Made by a program: the position numbers and the translations under genes. A stretch of 13,308 bases of DNA, from NCBI GenBank assembly GCA_902783705.1, contig CACZSA010000205.1, forward strand, positions 1 to 13,308, read 5' to 3'. Shown one piece after another: positions 6,030 through 12,701 of the stretch; positions within the stretch are counted from its first letter, which is position 1, and every line of letters starts with the position of its first letter. The stretch comes from an uncultured Ruminococcus sp. (GTDB taxonomy: Bacteria; Bacillota; Clostridia; Oscillospirales; CAG-272). The notes beneath the pieces are model-generated. The model ran no database searches, had not been told where the DNA came from, and was given only the letters and a program-made list of their open reading frames with translations.

Positions 6030-9000
6030 TTATCCTTTCGCATCCGTTGAGGATGATGATTCTTGTTTGCGGATCGCACCGCGGTCAAAGGCGTCGTCCG
6101 AGACGTAACCGATCCCCGCGGGCAATGTCACGCCGCGCAGCTTCGGACATCCCTGAAACGCCTTTTCCCAGATCGATTCGAGCGTCGAGGGGAACCTGAC
6201 CCGGCGCAGCTCCGGACAACACGAGAAGGCATGCGGGCTGAGTTCCTTCACCCCTTCGGGGATCGAGACCTCCCGGATGGCTTCGCACCCAGAGAAGACG
6301 GCGTAGTCGATTCTGGTAATGCCCGTCGGGATCGTCAGCTCCCGGAGCGCGGTCATGTTGGCGCAGGCCTCGTAGCCGATCGCCTCCATCTCGGCGGGCA
6401 GGCGGAGCGTCTCCATCCGCTCACAGCAGAAGAAGGCGTAGGGCGGCAGGACGCGGATCCCGTCGGGGACAGTCATCTCCCGCAGGCGCGAACAGAAGGA
6501 GAACGCGCCCTGACCGAGCTCGCGGAGATTGGCGGGCAGATCGACGTGCCAGAGGTATTCCGCGTGGCAGAAGGCGTCCTCGCCGATCCGCTCCACCGTA
6601 TCGGGGACGGTGAAGTGCCTCGTCCGGCGTCCTCCGGGATAGCGCACGAGAGTTCCCCCGTCCACCGTGTAGAGCACGCCGTCGACGCTCGTCCAGACGG
6701 GATTGCCCGGGCGGATGTCGATGCGCCGCAGAACTGCCGTGGTCGCGGCAAAGCACAGCTCCCCGATCTCCCGCACGGACGACGGAAGCGTGATCTCCTC
6801 CGCGCCGTCGCAGTTCTGGAACGCGCTGTCCCCGAGGATGACAAGCCCTTCCGGCAGGTCTATTTTCCGGAGCTTCGGGCAGTCCTCGAAGGCACGGGTC
6901 CCGATCTCGCAGAGAGTCGACGGGAATTCGATCTCGCACAGCTCGGGGAAGCCCGAGAGAAAATACGCAGGGATCAGTCCGATGCCCTCCTCAAACACCG
7001 CGCGGACGGTCTCGTTCCGCCGGACATCCCACGGGCGGTCGAGCGAATTCTCAAACGGAGGGATCTCGTGGAAGTACAGCGTCCCGCCGCGGTATTCCCA
7101 TCCGGCGCCGCCCGTCCGGGTCATATAGAGCTCGCACGGAAGCGCCGCCTCGCATTCGCTCTCTCCGTTCTCGAAGACGAAGCCGCTCCGACAGCGGATC
7201 CTTCTCACACCGTTCCCCTCGATCTTCGCCGACGCGCCGCCTCCGTACCAGTTCAGCGAGACGGTGTCGCCGCTCATCGCGAGAAGCCCCTCCGCGCCGC
7301 CGCTCTGCCAGCGGTCCGGGAGCGCGGGAAAGAGCGTGAGGTCCCCGTCCGACGAATCGAGGAGCATTTCGTTGACCGCCGCCGGGAATCCGACCGCCGC
7401 GTCGATCTGCAGGGGCGCGGACCGCATATCGTCGCAGCCCGCGGGTCCCATCCGCCGCCAGTCGTTGTGGACGGTCAGGAAGTTCGTCATCTCGCAGTGC
7501 CGGACCATCTCGGAGAGCGCGGCATGCGCGTCGTTCCCGCGTCTCAGCCGGGCGTACACGCAGGCCATATAGACGAGCGACCAGGAGGACTGCGACGAAA
7601 GCCCCTCGTCCCGCCTCCGGTTCTCCGCAAGGCGGCAGGCGTCGAAGAGCGGATCCCCCTCGCGGATCTCATGTCCCGGGAAGAGCGGGTACAGGTGGCT
7701 CTGGTGGCGGTGGCGGACCTCGTCGCGGTAGAAGGGATCGATCCATTCGGCGAGAGATCCGTCTTCGTTCACGCGGTAGGCGGGAAGTTTGCCGAGCATT
7801 TCCCGCCAGCGCGGCACTTCCTCCGCGTACAAGCCGAACCGCTCGGATCCCTCGCAGAGATTCGTGAGCAGCTCGCGGCAGAGGGCGATGTCCATCGTCG
7901 CGTTCCGGGCGCACTGGGCGTCTGAGCCGAGCTCCTCCGAAACCGTGCGGGAGACGTTCTCCGGCGAAACGGAGGGGGCGAACACAAGCTTTCCGTCCGG
8001 GCCTTCAAAGAGGAAATCCTCATAGAACAGGGCGGCCTCGCGCAAAAACGGCAGGGCGTGCTCCTTCATCCAGTCCGCGTCCCCGCTCGCGCGTCCGCAG
8101 TCGTAGAAATGCTGGGACAGCCATGCCGCGGCGCCCGTCCAGTTCAGGATGTGGTCCGCGAGGCAGGCAAGCTTTCCCGTCTCCGGCGTGTTGACGGAGT
8201 TGATATAGATCCCGCGGCAGCCGAAGAGGTTCCGGGCATTCTCGCGGTAATCGTCCAGGAAGCCCTCGACGTATTCGAGCGCGGAGCGCAGGAGCGAGGG
8301 CATATTCCCGGAGAGCGCGTTCCAGTAAATCATCTCGAAATTGACGTTGAACATGTGGAACGCCCAGATCCCCTGATACGCCGCGCCCCATAGCCCGACG
8401 AGCGAAGCCGGCATGGGGGATTCCCCGTCCGCAGACGGTCCGTCGTCCGTCGCGCATACGAGGAGATACCGCCCGAAGGCCCAGAGCTTTTCCGCAAGCT
8501 CCGGGGACATATCGTCTTCAAAGGCATCGAGGAGCAGGTCCTCGTTCGGCGTGTCGGGCCGATCATGCGTGAGGGTGAAGGAGGCGCGGTCGTAGAGCCT
8601 GCGATGCAGCGGCTCGTGTGCGGCGAGGGCGTCGGAATACGGAAGCGAGAGGTCAAGCGAGGCCAGAACATCGTCGAAGCGCGGATCCTTCTCCGCACGC
8701 ACAAAGGGCTTTGCGATGAGGAGCACGGAATCCGCTCCTGTCACGTGGACCGAGGAATCCCCCGCCCGCTCGATCGTCCCGCCCGTCGGGATCACGCGCA
8801 GGACCGCGCCGAAGCATCCCCCGGCAGGGGCGTAGGTCGTGAAGCACTCGGCGGCATATTCCACCACGGCGTCTCCTTCGCGCAGGAAAGAGGCAAACCG
8901 CGGATTCTTCACAAGCTCCTCCCGCATGGTCTCCCGGTCGTGAACGTCGAGGCCGAACTCGCCGGATACGGAACCCGGCACCGAGGCCGTGATCTCCGTG

Positions 9001-9464
9001 TAGACGAGTCCGTCCGCGCGTGAGACAAAGGTCCGGCGGGCATGGCGGATGCCGTTCTCCTCCCACGAGACCGTGACCTCGGCGCGGCGCAGATCGATCG
9101 TCCGGCGGTAGTGCTTATGCGTATGTCCCGTGGGCCGGCGGATCGTGATATCCCCGAGAGGGAGCGGTCCGCAGTTGTGGGCGTCGTATCCCCCGGCTGC
9201 GATGGCTTGTCTCAGAATCGGATTCGCAAGGTCCGGGCGGTGCTCGTCGAGGAGGCGTCGGATCTCGGGCAGCGTCCCGCTCACGTCCGGCATCGGAGAC
9301 TGCCATCCGGCAAACCAGAGGCGGTCGTGGTTCAGAAGAATGATCTCCCGCTCGACGCCGCCGTAGACCAGCGCGCCGACATGTCCGTTTCCGCAGGGCG
9401 CGCCTTCCCTGCCCATGTCCCCGTGCCACGACGCCGGGGTGCGCATGATGATCTTCTCCGTCAT
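6030..9464 (-). CDS. GH95-family alpha-L-fucosidase-like glycosidase fused to BspA-type LRR domain
   Basis: 1144-residue protein. Residues 1-about 790 are a glycoside hydrolase family 95 enzyme, opening with the N-terminal beta domain signature (TPASWHGDMGREGAPCGNGHVG). Residues matching the active site of characterised GH95 enzymes are kept: Asn373/Asn375 (FNVNFEMIYW), the presumed general acid Glu502 (APSVSPEN) and Asp688 (APLQID). HRHQSHLYPLFPG (585-597) and the LFPALPDRW region are also typical. GH95 usually ends near residue 800. Here about 12 LRR_5 repeats of 23 residues follow (about 816-1130; pattern LPxxVxxIGxxAFxxCxxLRx), including the characteristic NPVWTSVDGVLYTVDGGTLVRYPGG insertion. 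There is no signal peptide or anchor, so the enzyme appears cytoplasmic. ATG 9464 is chosen for GGAGG four bases upstream; an in-frame start at 9497 would overlap the previous gene. Substrate may be alpha-L-fucosides or alpha-L-galactosides. Confidence 0.92.
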   Translation of the reverse strand: MTEKIIMRTPASWHGDMGREGAPCGNGHVGALVYGGVEREIILLNHDRLWFAGWQSPMPDVSGTLPEIRRLLDEHRPDLANPILRQAIAAGGYDAHNCGPLPLGDITIRRPTGHTHKHYRRTIDLRRAEVTVSWEENGIRHARRTFVSRADGLVYTEITASVPGSVSGEFGLDVHDRETMREELVKNPRFASFLREGDAVVEYAAECFTTYAPAGGCFGAVLRVIPTGGTIERAGDSSVHVTGADSVLLIAKPFVRAEKDPRFDDVLASLDLSLPYSDALAAHEPLHRRLYDRASFTLTHDRPDTPNEDLLLDAFEDDMSPELAEKLWAFGRYLLVCATDDGPSADGESPMPASLVGLWGAAYQGIWAFHMFNVNFEMIYWNALSGNMPSLLRSALEYVEGFLDDYRENARNLFGCRGIYINSVNTPETGKLACLADHILNWTGAAAWLSQHFYDCGRASGDADWMKEHALPFLREAALFYEDFLFEGPDGKLVFAPSVSPENVSRTVSEELGSDAQCARNATMDIALCRELLTNLCEGSERFGLYAEEVPRWREMLGKLPAYRVNEDGSLAEWIDPFYRDEVRHRHQSHLYPLFPGHEIREGDPLFDACRLAENRRRDEGLSSQSSWSLVYMACVYARLRRGNDAHAALSEMVRHCEMTNFLTVHNDWRRMGPAGCDDMRSAPLQIDAAVGFPAAVNEMLLDSSDGDLTLFPALPDRWQSGGAEGLLAMSGDTVSLNWYGGGASAKIEGNGVRRIRCRSGFVFENGESECEAALPCELYMTRTGGAGWEYRGGTLYFHEIPPFENSLDRPWDVRRNETVRAVFEEGIGLIPAYFLSGFPELCEIEFPSTLCEIGTRAFEDCPKLRKIDLPEGLVILGDSAFQNCDGAEEITLPSSVREIGELCFAATTAVLRRIDIRPGNPVWTSVDGVLYTVDGGTLVRYPGGRRTRHFTVPDTVERIGEDAFCHAEYLWHVDLPANLRELGQGAFSFCSRLREMTVPDGIRVLPPYAFFCCERMETLRLPAEMEAIGYEACANMTALRELTIPTGITRIDYAVFSGCEAIREVSIPEGVKELSPHAFSCCPELRRVRFPSTLESIWEKAFQGCPKLRGVTLPAGIGYVSDDAFDRGAIRKQESSSSTDAKG
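6060..7020 (-). repeat. Region encoding tandem BspA-type (LRR_5) leucine-rich repeats
   Basis: Within the GH95 gene, about 12 units of 23 codons run in tandem, for example IEFPSTLCEIGTRAFEDCPK, VDLPANLRELGQGAFSFCSR and VSIPEGVKELSPHAFSCCPE. The repeats are diverged at both protein and DNA level rather than recently duplicated. One unit carries the 13-15 residue SVDGVLY insertion common in BspA-like proteins. Confidence 0.88.
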
Positions 9465-9474
9465 GGTTCCTCCG

Positions 9475-10371
9475 TCAGACGCGCCAGTCGGCGTCAAATT
9501 CCGCGTTCCGGTTGCAGACGAGCCGCCCGTCCTCGATCTTCAGCTCCGCCATCTGCACCGCGCTCCGCGGATGGTAATCCGGGTCGGGATGGGTGAAGTA
9601 GACGATATACGCACGGTCCCCGGTGACATAGACGTCCGCATGGGCGCCCCGTCCCTGATCGTCCCGCCGCGTGCCTCCCTCGCGGAGGATGTTCTCGCTC
9701 TGACGGGTGAAGTGCTCGCAGTCGTCGGAGAAATAGACGGCCTGTCCTTCCCAGACATCGGCGATCATCCAGTATTTCCCGCCGAAAGAAAAGACGTTCG
9801 GTCCCTCCTCGGGCTGGTCTCCCGCCGCGACGCCCCGGTATTCCCAATGATAGAGGTCCGGGCTGTCGGCGTAGCAGGTCGCGGAGTTCTGCCGCTCGTC
9901 CTTGTACCACATCCGCCAGCCACCCGAGGGGAGCTCGAAGAGGCAGGGGTCGATGATCCGCTCGGAGCCGAAGGACAGGCTGCCCTCGCGCGTCCAATGG
10001 AAGAGGTCCTCGCTCGTGTAGTGCTCGATGCGCGAATCGCCGCCCCAGTTGATGTAGACGCCCTGAATGTAGGAGACGAACATGTGATAGCGCGCGCTCT
10101 TGTGGTCATAGACGACCTCGGGCGCCCAGAACGTGTTCTGTCCGAACTCGAATTCAAGATCGAGCGCGCCGCGGTAGTGCCAGTGCGCGCCGTCCGGGGA
10201 TTCCGCGACGCCGATGGCGCATCCGTAGCAGTAGGAGACGCCCTCCACCTGCTGATTGGCGCGCCGCTGGGTATAGAACATATAGAACTTTCCGTCCGAT
10301 TCTTTGCGGATGACCGTGGGATCGGCGGGACCGTTGTAGATGGGATCCTTGAAGAGAGGTGCGGGGATCAT
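9475..10371 (-). CDS. GH43-like five-bladed beta-propeller glycosidase
   Basis: 298-residue protein with the repeating motifs of clan GH-F / GH43-like five-bladed propellers. The three catalytic carboxylates can be placed: Asp17 (GPADPTV, general base), Asp141 (IIDPCLF, pKa modulator) and Glu189 (PEEGPNVF, general acid). WAPEV (82-86), SPDGAHW and SPDLYHW blade motifs support this. The whole chain is the catalytic domain; there is no extra carbohydrate-binding module and no signal peptide, so it should act in the cytoplasm on exo-linked sugars such as arabinose, xylose or galactose. Related families (GH117, GH130) share the fold, so the exact family and substrate are uncertain. GGAGG precedes the ATG by six bases. 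It is the first gene of the operon and is followed after 10 bases by the GH95 gene. Confidence 0.85.
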   Translation of the reverse strand: MIPAPLFKDPIYNGPADPTVIRKESDGKFYMFYTQRRANQQVEGVSYCYGCAIGVAESPDGAHWHYRGALDLEFEFGQNTFWAPEVVYDHKSARYHMFVSYIQGVYINWGGDSRIEHYTSEDLFHWTREGSLSFGSERIIDPCLFELPSGGWRMWYKDERQNSATCYADSPDLYHWEYRGVAAGDQPEEGPNVFSFGGKYWMIADVWEGQAVYFSDDCEHFTRQSENILREGGTRRDDQGRGAHADVYVTGDRAYIVYFTHPDPDYHPRSAVQMAELKIEDGRLVCNRNAEFDADWRV

Positions 10372-10403
10372 AAAGTACCTCCGATGCGTGAAATTCTGTC
10401 CTC

Positions 10404-10432
10404 ATTGTACCACAATTCCAACCCCCGCGCAA
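10404..10432 (-). promoter_or_regulatory. Promoter of the GH43-GH95-M42 operon
   Basis: On the minus strand TTGCGC (10432-10427), a 17-base spacer and TACAAT (10409-10404) lie 32 bases upstream of the GH43 start. No further strong promoter is evident before 9475, 6030 or 4992, and the gaps of 10 and 3 bases support one transcript for the three genes. The intergenic region is shared with the divergent esterase gene. Confidence 0.75.
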
Positions 10433-10480
10433 GGTTTTTGCGTTTTTTTCGCCGATCCCGTTCCCTTTTCGGGCGTTCTC

Positions 10481-10489
10481 TGGTATAAT
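10481..10489 (+). promoter_or_regulatory. Extended -10 promoter of the SGNH esterase gene
   Basis: TGGTATAAT is a perfect -10 with the TGn extension, 28 bases upstream of the ATG at 10518. The hexamer 17 bases further upstream (TTCCCT, 10461-10466) is a poor -35, as is common for extended -10 promoters. It faces away from the GH43 promoter; the two -10 elements are about 75 bases apart. Confidence 0.7.
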
Positions 10490-10517
10490 GGAGAAAACAA
10501 CTTCCCGGAGGCACATC

Positions 10518-11612
10518 ATGACTATCGAAGAATTCTACCGGACCTATTCCTCCGCGAGCGTGACGGGCAGCGCGAATCAGGTTCTGACGCGGGATCCCGA
10601 ACCCGTGGAGCGGACGGGACGCGTCTGGTTCCGGCTCTCCCGCGGCGGAGAACACCTCGCCTTTCTCTTCTCAAATCGTGTCGATTCCACCTTTGCCGAT
10701 GGATCCATCAGCCGCGCGAACGATCCCGGCGGGGATTTTGAGATCCTCTCCCTCCGCGTCGGGCTTGTGCAGAATCGGGGTGAGGAGCCGGAGACGTGGA
10801 TCCCCGTGACCTTCGGCGGCTCTTCCTCCCGCTCCGTCCGGGCCGGCGAGGGCGAGTTCGCCACCGATCCGGTCTCCCTGCCGTTTGCGGACGGGGACAC
10901 GCTCGCCTATGAGATCACGGTCCGCGGCGAATGCTATCCGTATCACGAGGAGCTGGTGCTCCAGAGCGTCTGCAGGGACGGCGACGGATGGCGGGCGGAC
11001 AAGCGCTTCCCCGTGCCGCTCATGATCGGCTGCGACCGTCCGGCCCGCGCGCACATCGGCTTCCTCGGCGATTCGATCACGCAGGGCTGCGGCACGGCGT
11101 ACGACAGCTACACGCACTGGGCGGCGAAAATCGCAGAAGGGCTCTCCGACGACCTCGCCGTATGGGACCTCGGGATCGGATACGCCCGGGCTTCGGACGC
11201 GGCGACGGACGGCGGCTGGCTCGCACGGGCGAAGCGGTGTGACGTCGTGAACGTCTGCCTCGGGGTGAACGATCTCTGCCGGGATCGGACGGATGCGGCG
11301 ATCATCGCGGATCTCGGGACCGTTGTGCGCGCCTTGAAGGCTGCCGGATGCCGGGTGATCCTCTTCACGGTGCCGCCGTTCGATTTCACCGGGATCGCGC
11401 GGGACCGCTGGTACGCCGTGAACAAGGCGGTCCGGGAATCGATCGCGAAGGATGCGGACGCGCTCTTCGACTTTGCCGCGGTGCTCGGAAAGCCCGCGCC
11501 GGACGAACATCTCTCGGTATACGGAGGCCATCCGAACGCGGAGGGATGCGCCGTCGCGGCCAGGGCCTATCTCGCACAGGACGTGCTCGGGAGAGTGCTC
11601 GGGAAGGAATGA
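10518..11612 (+). CDS. SGNH/GDSL-type carbohydrate esterase with N-terminal beta-rich domain
   Basis: 364-residue hydrolase. The C-terminal half (about 175-364) is an SGNH domain: block I GFLGDSITQG with nucleophile Ser186, the block II oxyanion Gly219 (WDLGIGYARASD), block III CLGVNDL with Asn251, and block V YGGHPNAEG with His338. The usual Asp three residues before the His is Tyr335 here, so catalysis may rely on a Ser-His dyad or an alternative acid. The N-terminal 165 residues are beta-rich without a signal peptide and may be a jelly-roll accessory domain, an arrangement known in CE2 and CE3-like acetylxylan esterases. ATG 10518 has GGAGG six bases upstream; an in-frame ATG at 10488 overlaps the -10 element and is excluded. 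Divergence from the glycosidase operon suggests it deacetylates the same oligosaccharides. Confidence 0.87.
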   Translation: MTIEEFYRTYSSASVTGSANQVLTRDPEPVERTGRVWFRLSRGGEHLAFLFSNRVDSTFADGSISRANDPGGDFEILSLRVGLVQNRGEEPETWIPVTFGGSSSRSVRAGEGEFATDPVSLPFADGDTLAYEITVRGECYPYHEELVLQSVCRDGDGWRADKRFPVPLMIGCDRPARAHIGFLGDSITQGCGTAYDSYTHWAAKIAEGLSDDLAVWDLGIGYARASDAATDGGWLARAKRCDVVNVCLGVNDLCRDRTDAAIIADLGTVVRALKAAGCRVILFTVPPFDFTGIARDRWYAVNKAVRESIAKDADALFDFAAVLGKPAPDEHLSVYGGHPNAEGCAVAARAYLAQDVLGRVLGKE

Positions 11613-11636
11613 ATTACGGAATCATCACCGTTTGTT

Positions 11637-11663
11637 TGGACAGATCTGAACAGGAAATGACAG
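11637..11663 (+). promoter_or_regulatory. Three helically phased ACAG direct repeats, candidate operator
   Basis: TGGACAG (11637-11643), TGAACAG (11647-11653) and ATGACAG (11657-11663) place ACAG at exactly 10-base intervals (11640, 11650, 11660). The last copy overlaps the -35 box of the AraC-type gene. AraC-family proteins commonly bind direct repeats on one helix face, so autoregulation is a reasonable inference. Confidence 0.4.
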
Positions 11664-11690
11664 GACAAACCCTTTCTCACGGAGTATAAT
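11662..11690 (+). promoter_or_regulatory. Promoter of the AraC-family regulator
   Basis: AGGACA (11662-11667), a 17-base spacer and a perfect TATAAT (11685-11690) lie 29 bases upstream of the ATG at 11720. No terminator is visible after the esterase stop at 11612, so some read-through from that gene is possible. Confidence 0.75.
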
Positions 11691-11719
11691 GCCAGCATCA
11701 GGGAAAGGAGGGGCAAACA

Positions 11720-12613
11720 ATGGAATGGCTCACCAGCATCCGTACCGCTATCGATTACATGGAGAATCATCTGGAAGACAACATCCGTGCGGAGGATGTT
11801 GCCAACCGCGTGTATCTTTCCCCTTTCTTCCTTCAGAAGGGCTTTTCGCTGATGACCGGCTATGGGATCGGAGAATACATCCGCAACCGCAGAATGTATC
11901 TGGCGGCGCTTGATCTGAAGGAAACGAAGGACAAAGTGATCGATATTGCGCTGCGATACGGTTATGAAACACCGGAGAGCTTTACGAAAGCCTTTTCCCG
12001 CTTCCATGGCGCAACACCTTCCCAGGTGCGCAGCGGCGCTCCGATCACCGCCTTTCTTCCCCTGACAATCACATTATCCGTTCACGGAGGCAAACAAATG
12101 GACTACAAGATCACACCGATGTTCCCGTTCAAGGTCATCGGCTTTCAGAAGGTGTTTGACAACGAGACCGCATACGCCGAGATTCCCAAGTACTGGGACG
12201 AGATATGCGAGAAGTATGCATATCCTGTATATGCCGGAAACGCACCGGCGAATCCCTACGAGCAGGCACTGATGGACAACTGCATCGGGGAGTACGGTGT
12301 CTGCATCGATGATATCGGGGGCGGGAAATTTCGTTATCTCATCGCCGGGAAATACACAGGCGGAGAGGTGCCGGAGGGGATGGTCGTCTATGAATTCCCT
12401 CGCTGTGACTGGGCGGTGTTTCCCTGTATCGGTCAGATCCCGGAAGCGCTTCAGACCGTGAACACGCGGATCTTTCAGGAATGGCTCCCCGGCAATCCGG
12501 AGTACGAACTGTGCGGAAATGCCAGTGTAGAGTGGTATGACTGTGTCAACGGCGAAAAGATTGACCCGGATTACCGCAGTGCAATCTGGGTACCGGTAAA
12601 GAGAAAAGAATAA
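11720..12613 (+). CDS. AraC-family regulator with GyrI-like effector-binding domain
   Basis: 297-residue regulator. Residues 1-108 are a complete AraC-type double helix-turn-helix placed at the N-terminus as in Rob/SoxS-like proteins: VANRVYLSPFFLQKGFSLMTG in the first motif, then IALRYGYETPESFTKAFSRFHGATPSQVR in the second. Residues about 127-297 form a GyrI-like small-molecule-binding domain (MDYKITPMFPFKVIGFQ, then EIPKYWDEI, YGVCIDDI, YLIAGKYTGG and VYEFPRCDWAVFPCIG, ending DYRSAIWVPVK). AGGAGG is well spaced before the ATG. A second GGAGG plus ATG lies inside the gene at 12086-12100, at Met127. Base composition looks lower in GC than the glycosidase genes next to it. The ligand is unknown; proteins of this layout often control efflux or stress genes, but sugar-locus control cannot be excluded. 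Confidence 0.92.
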   Translation: MEWLTSIRTAIDYMENHLEDNIRAEDVANRVYLSPFFLQKGFSLMTGYGIGEYIRNRRMYLAALDLKETKDKVIDIALRYGYETPESFTKAFSRFHGATPSQVRSGAPITAFLPLTITLSVHGGKQMDYKITPMFPFKVIGFQKVFDNETAYAEIPKYWDEICEKYAYPVYAGNAPANPYEQALMDNCIGEYGVCIDDIGGGKFRYLIAGKYTGGEVPEGMVVYEFPRCDWAVFPCIGQIPEALQTVNTRIFQEWLPGNPEYELCGNASVEWYDCVNGEKIDPDYRSAIWVPVKRKE

Positions 12614-12626
12614 CACCCGGCTTTAC

Positions 12627-12678
12627 GGCATGAAAAAGAACGCTCCGGACTTCATCGGTCCGGGGCGTTTCTCATGCC
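12627..12678. terminator. Bidirectional terminator between the AraC-type gene and kbl
   Basis: AACGCTCCGGAC (12639-12650) pairs with GTCCGGGGCGTT (12658-12669) with one G-T wobble and a 7-base loop. GGCATGA (12627-12633) and TCATGCC (12672-12678) extend the stem beyond an internal loop. On the minus strand the inner stem is followed by CTTTTTC, serving kbl; on the plus side TCTC follows, serving the AraC-type gene more weakly. Confidence 0.8.
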
Positions 12679-12701
12679 TGCGGCTTTCGTTTTCCCGGGG
12701 C

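Noticed and set aside
4512..7925. Long plus-strand open frames opposite the M42 and GH95 genes (512 and 620 codons)
   Set aside because: Composition is Arg/Asp/Val-rich and motif-free, and the minus strand carries full catalytic motifs throughout.
10488..10517. Upstream in-frame ATG of the SGNH esterase
   Set aside because: It overlaps the TATAAT of the promoter, so it would not be in the transcript; GGAGG precedes the ATG at 10518.
11587..11608. Direct repeat GTGCTCGGGA near the end of the esterase gene
   Set aside because: Two short copies within codons for VLGRVLGK; explained by the repeated VLG residues and codon preference, not by a separate element.
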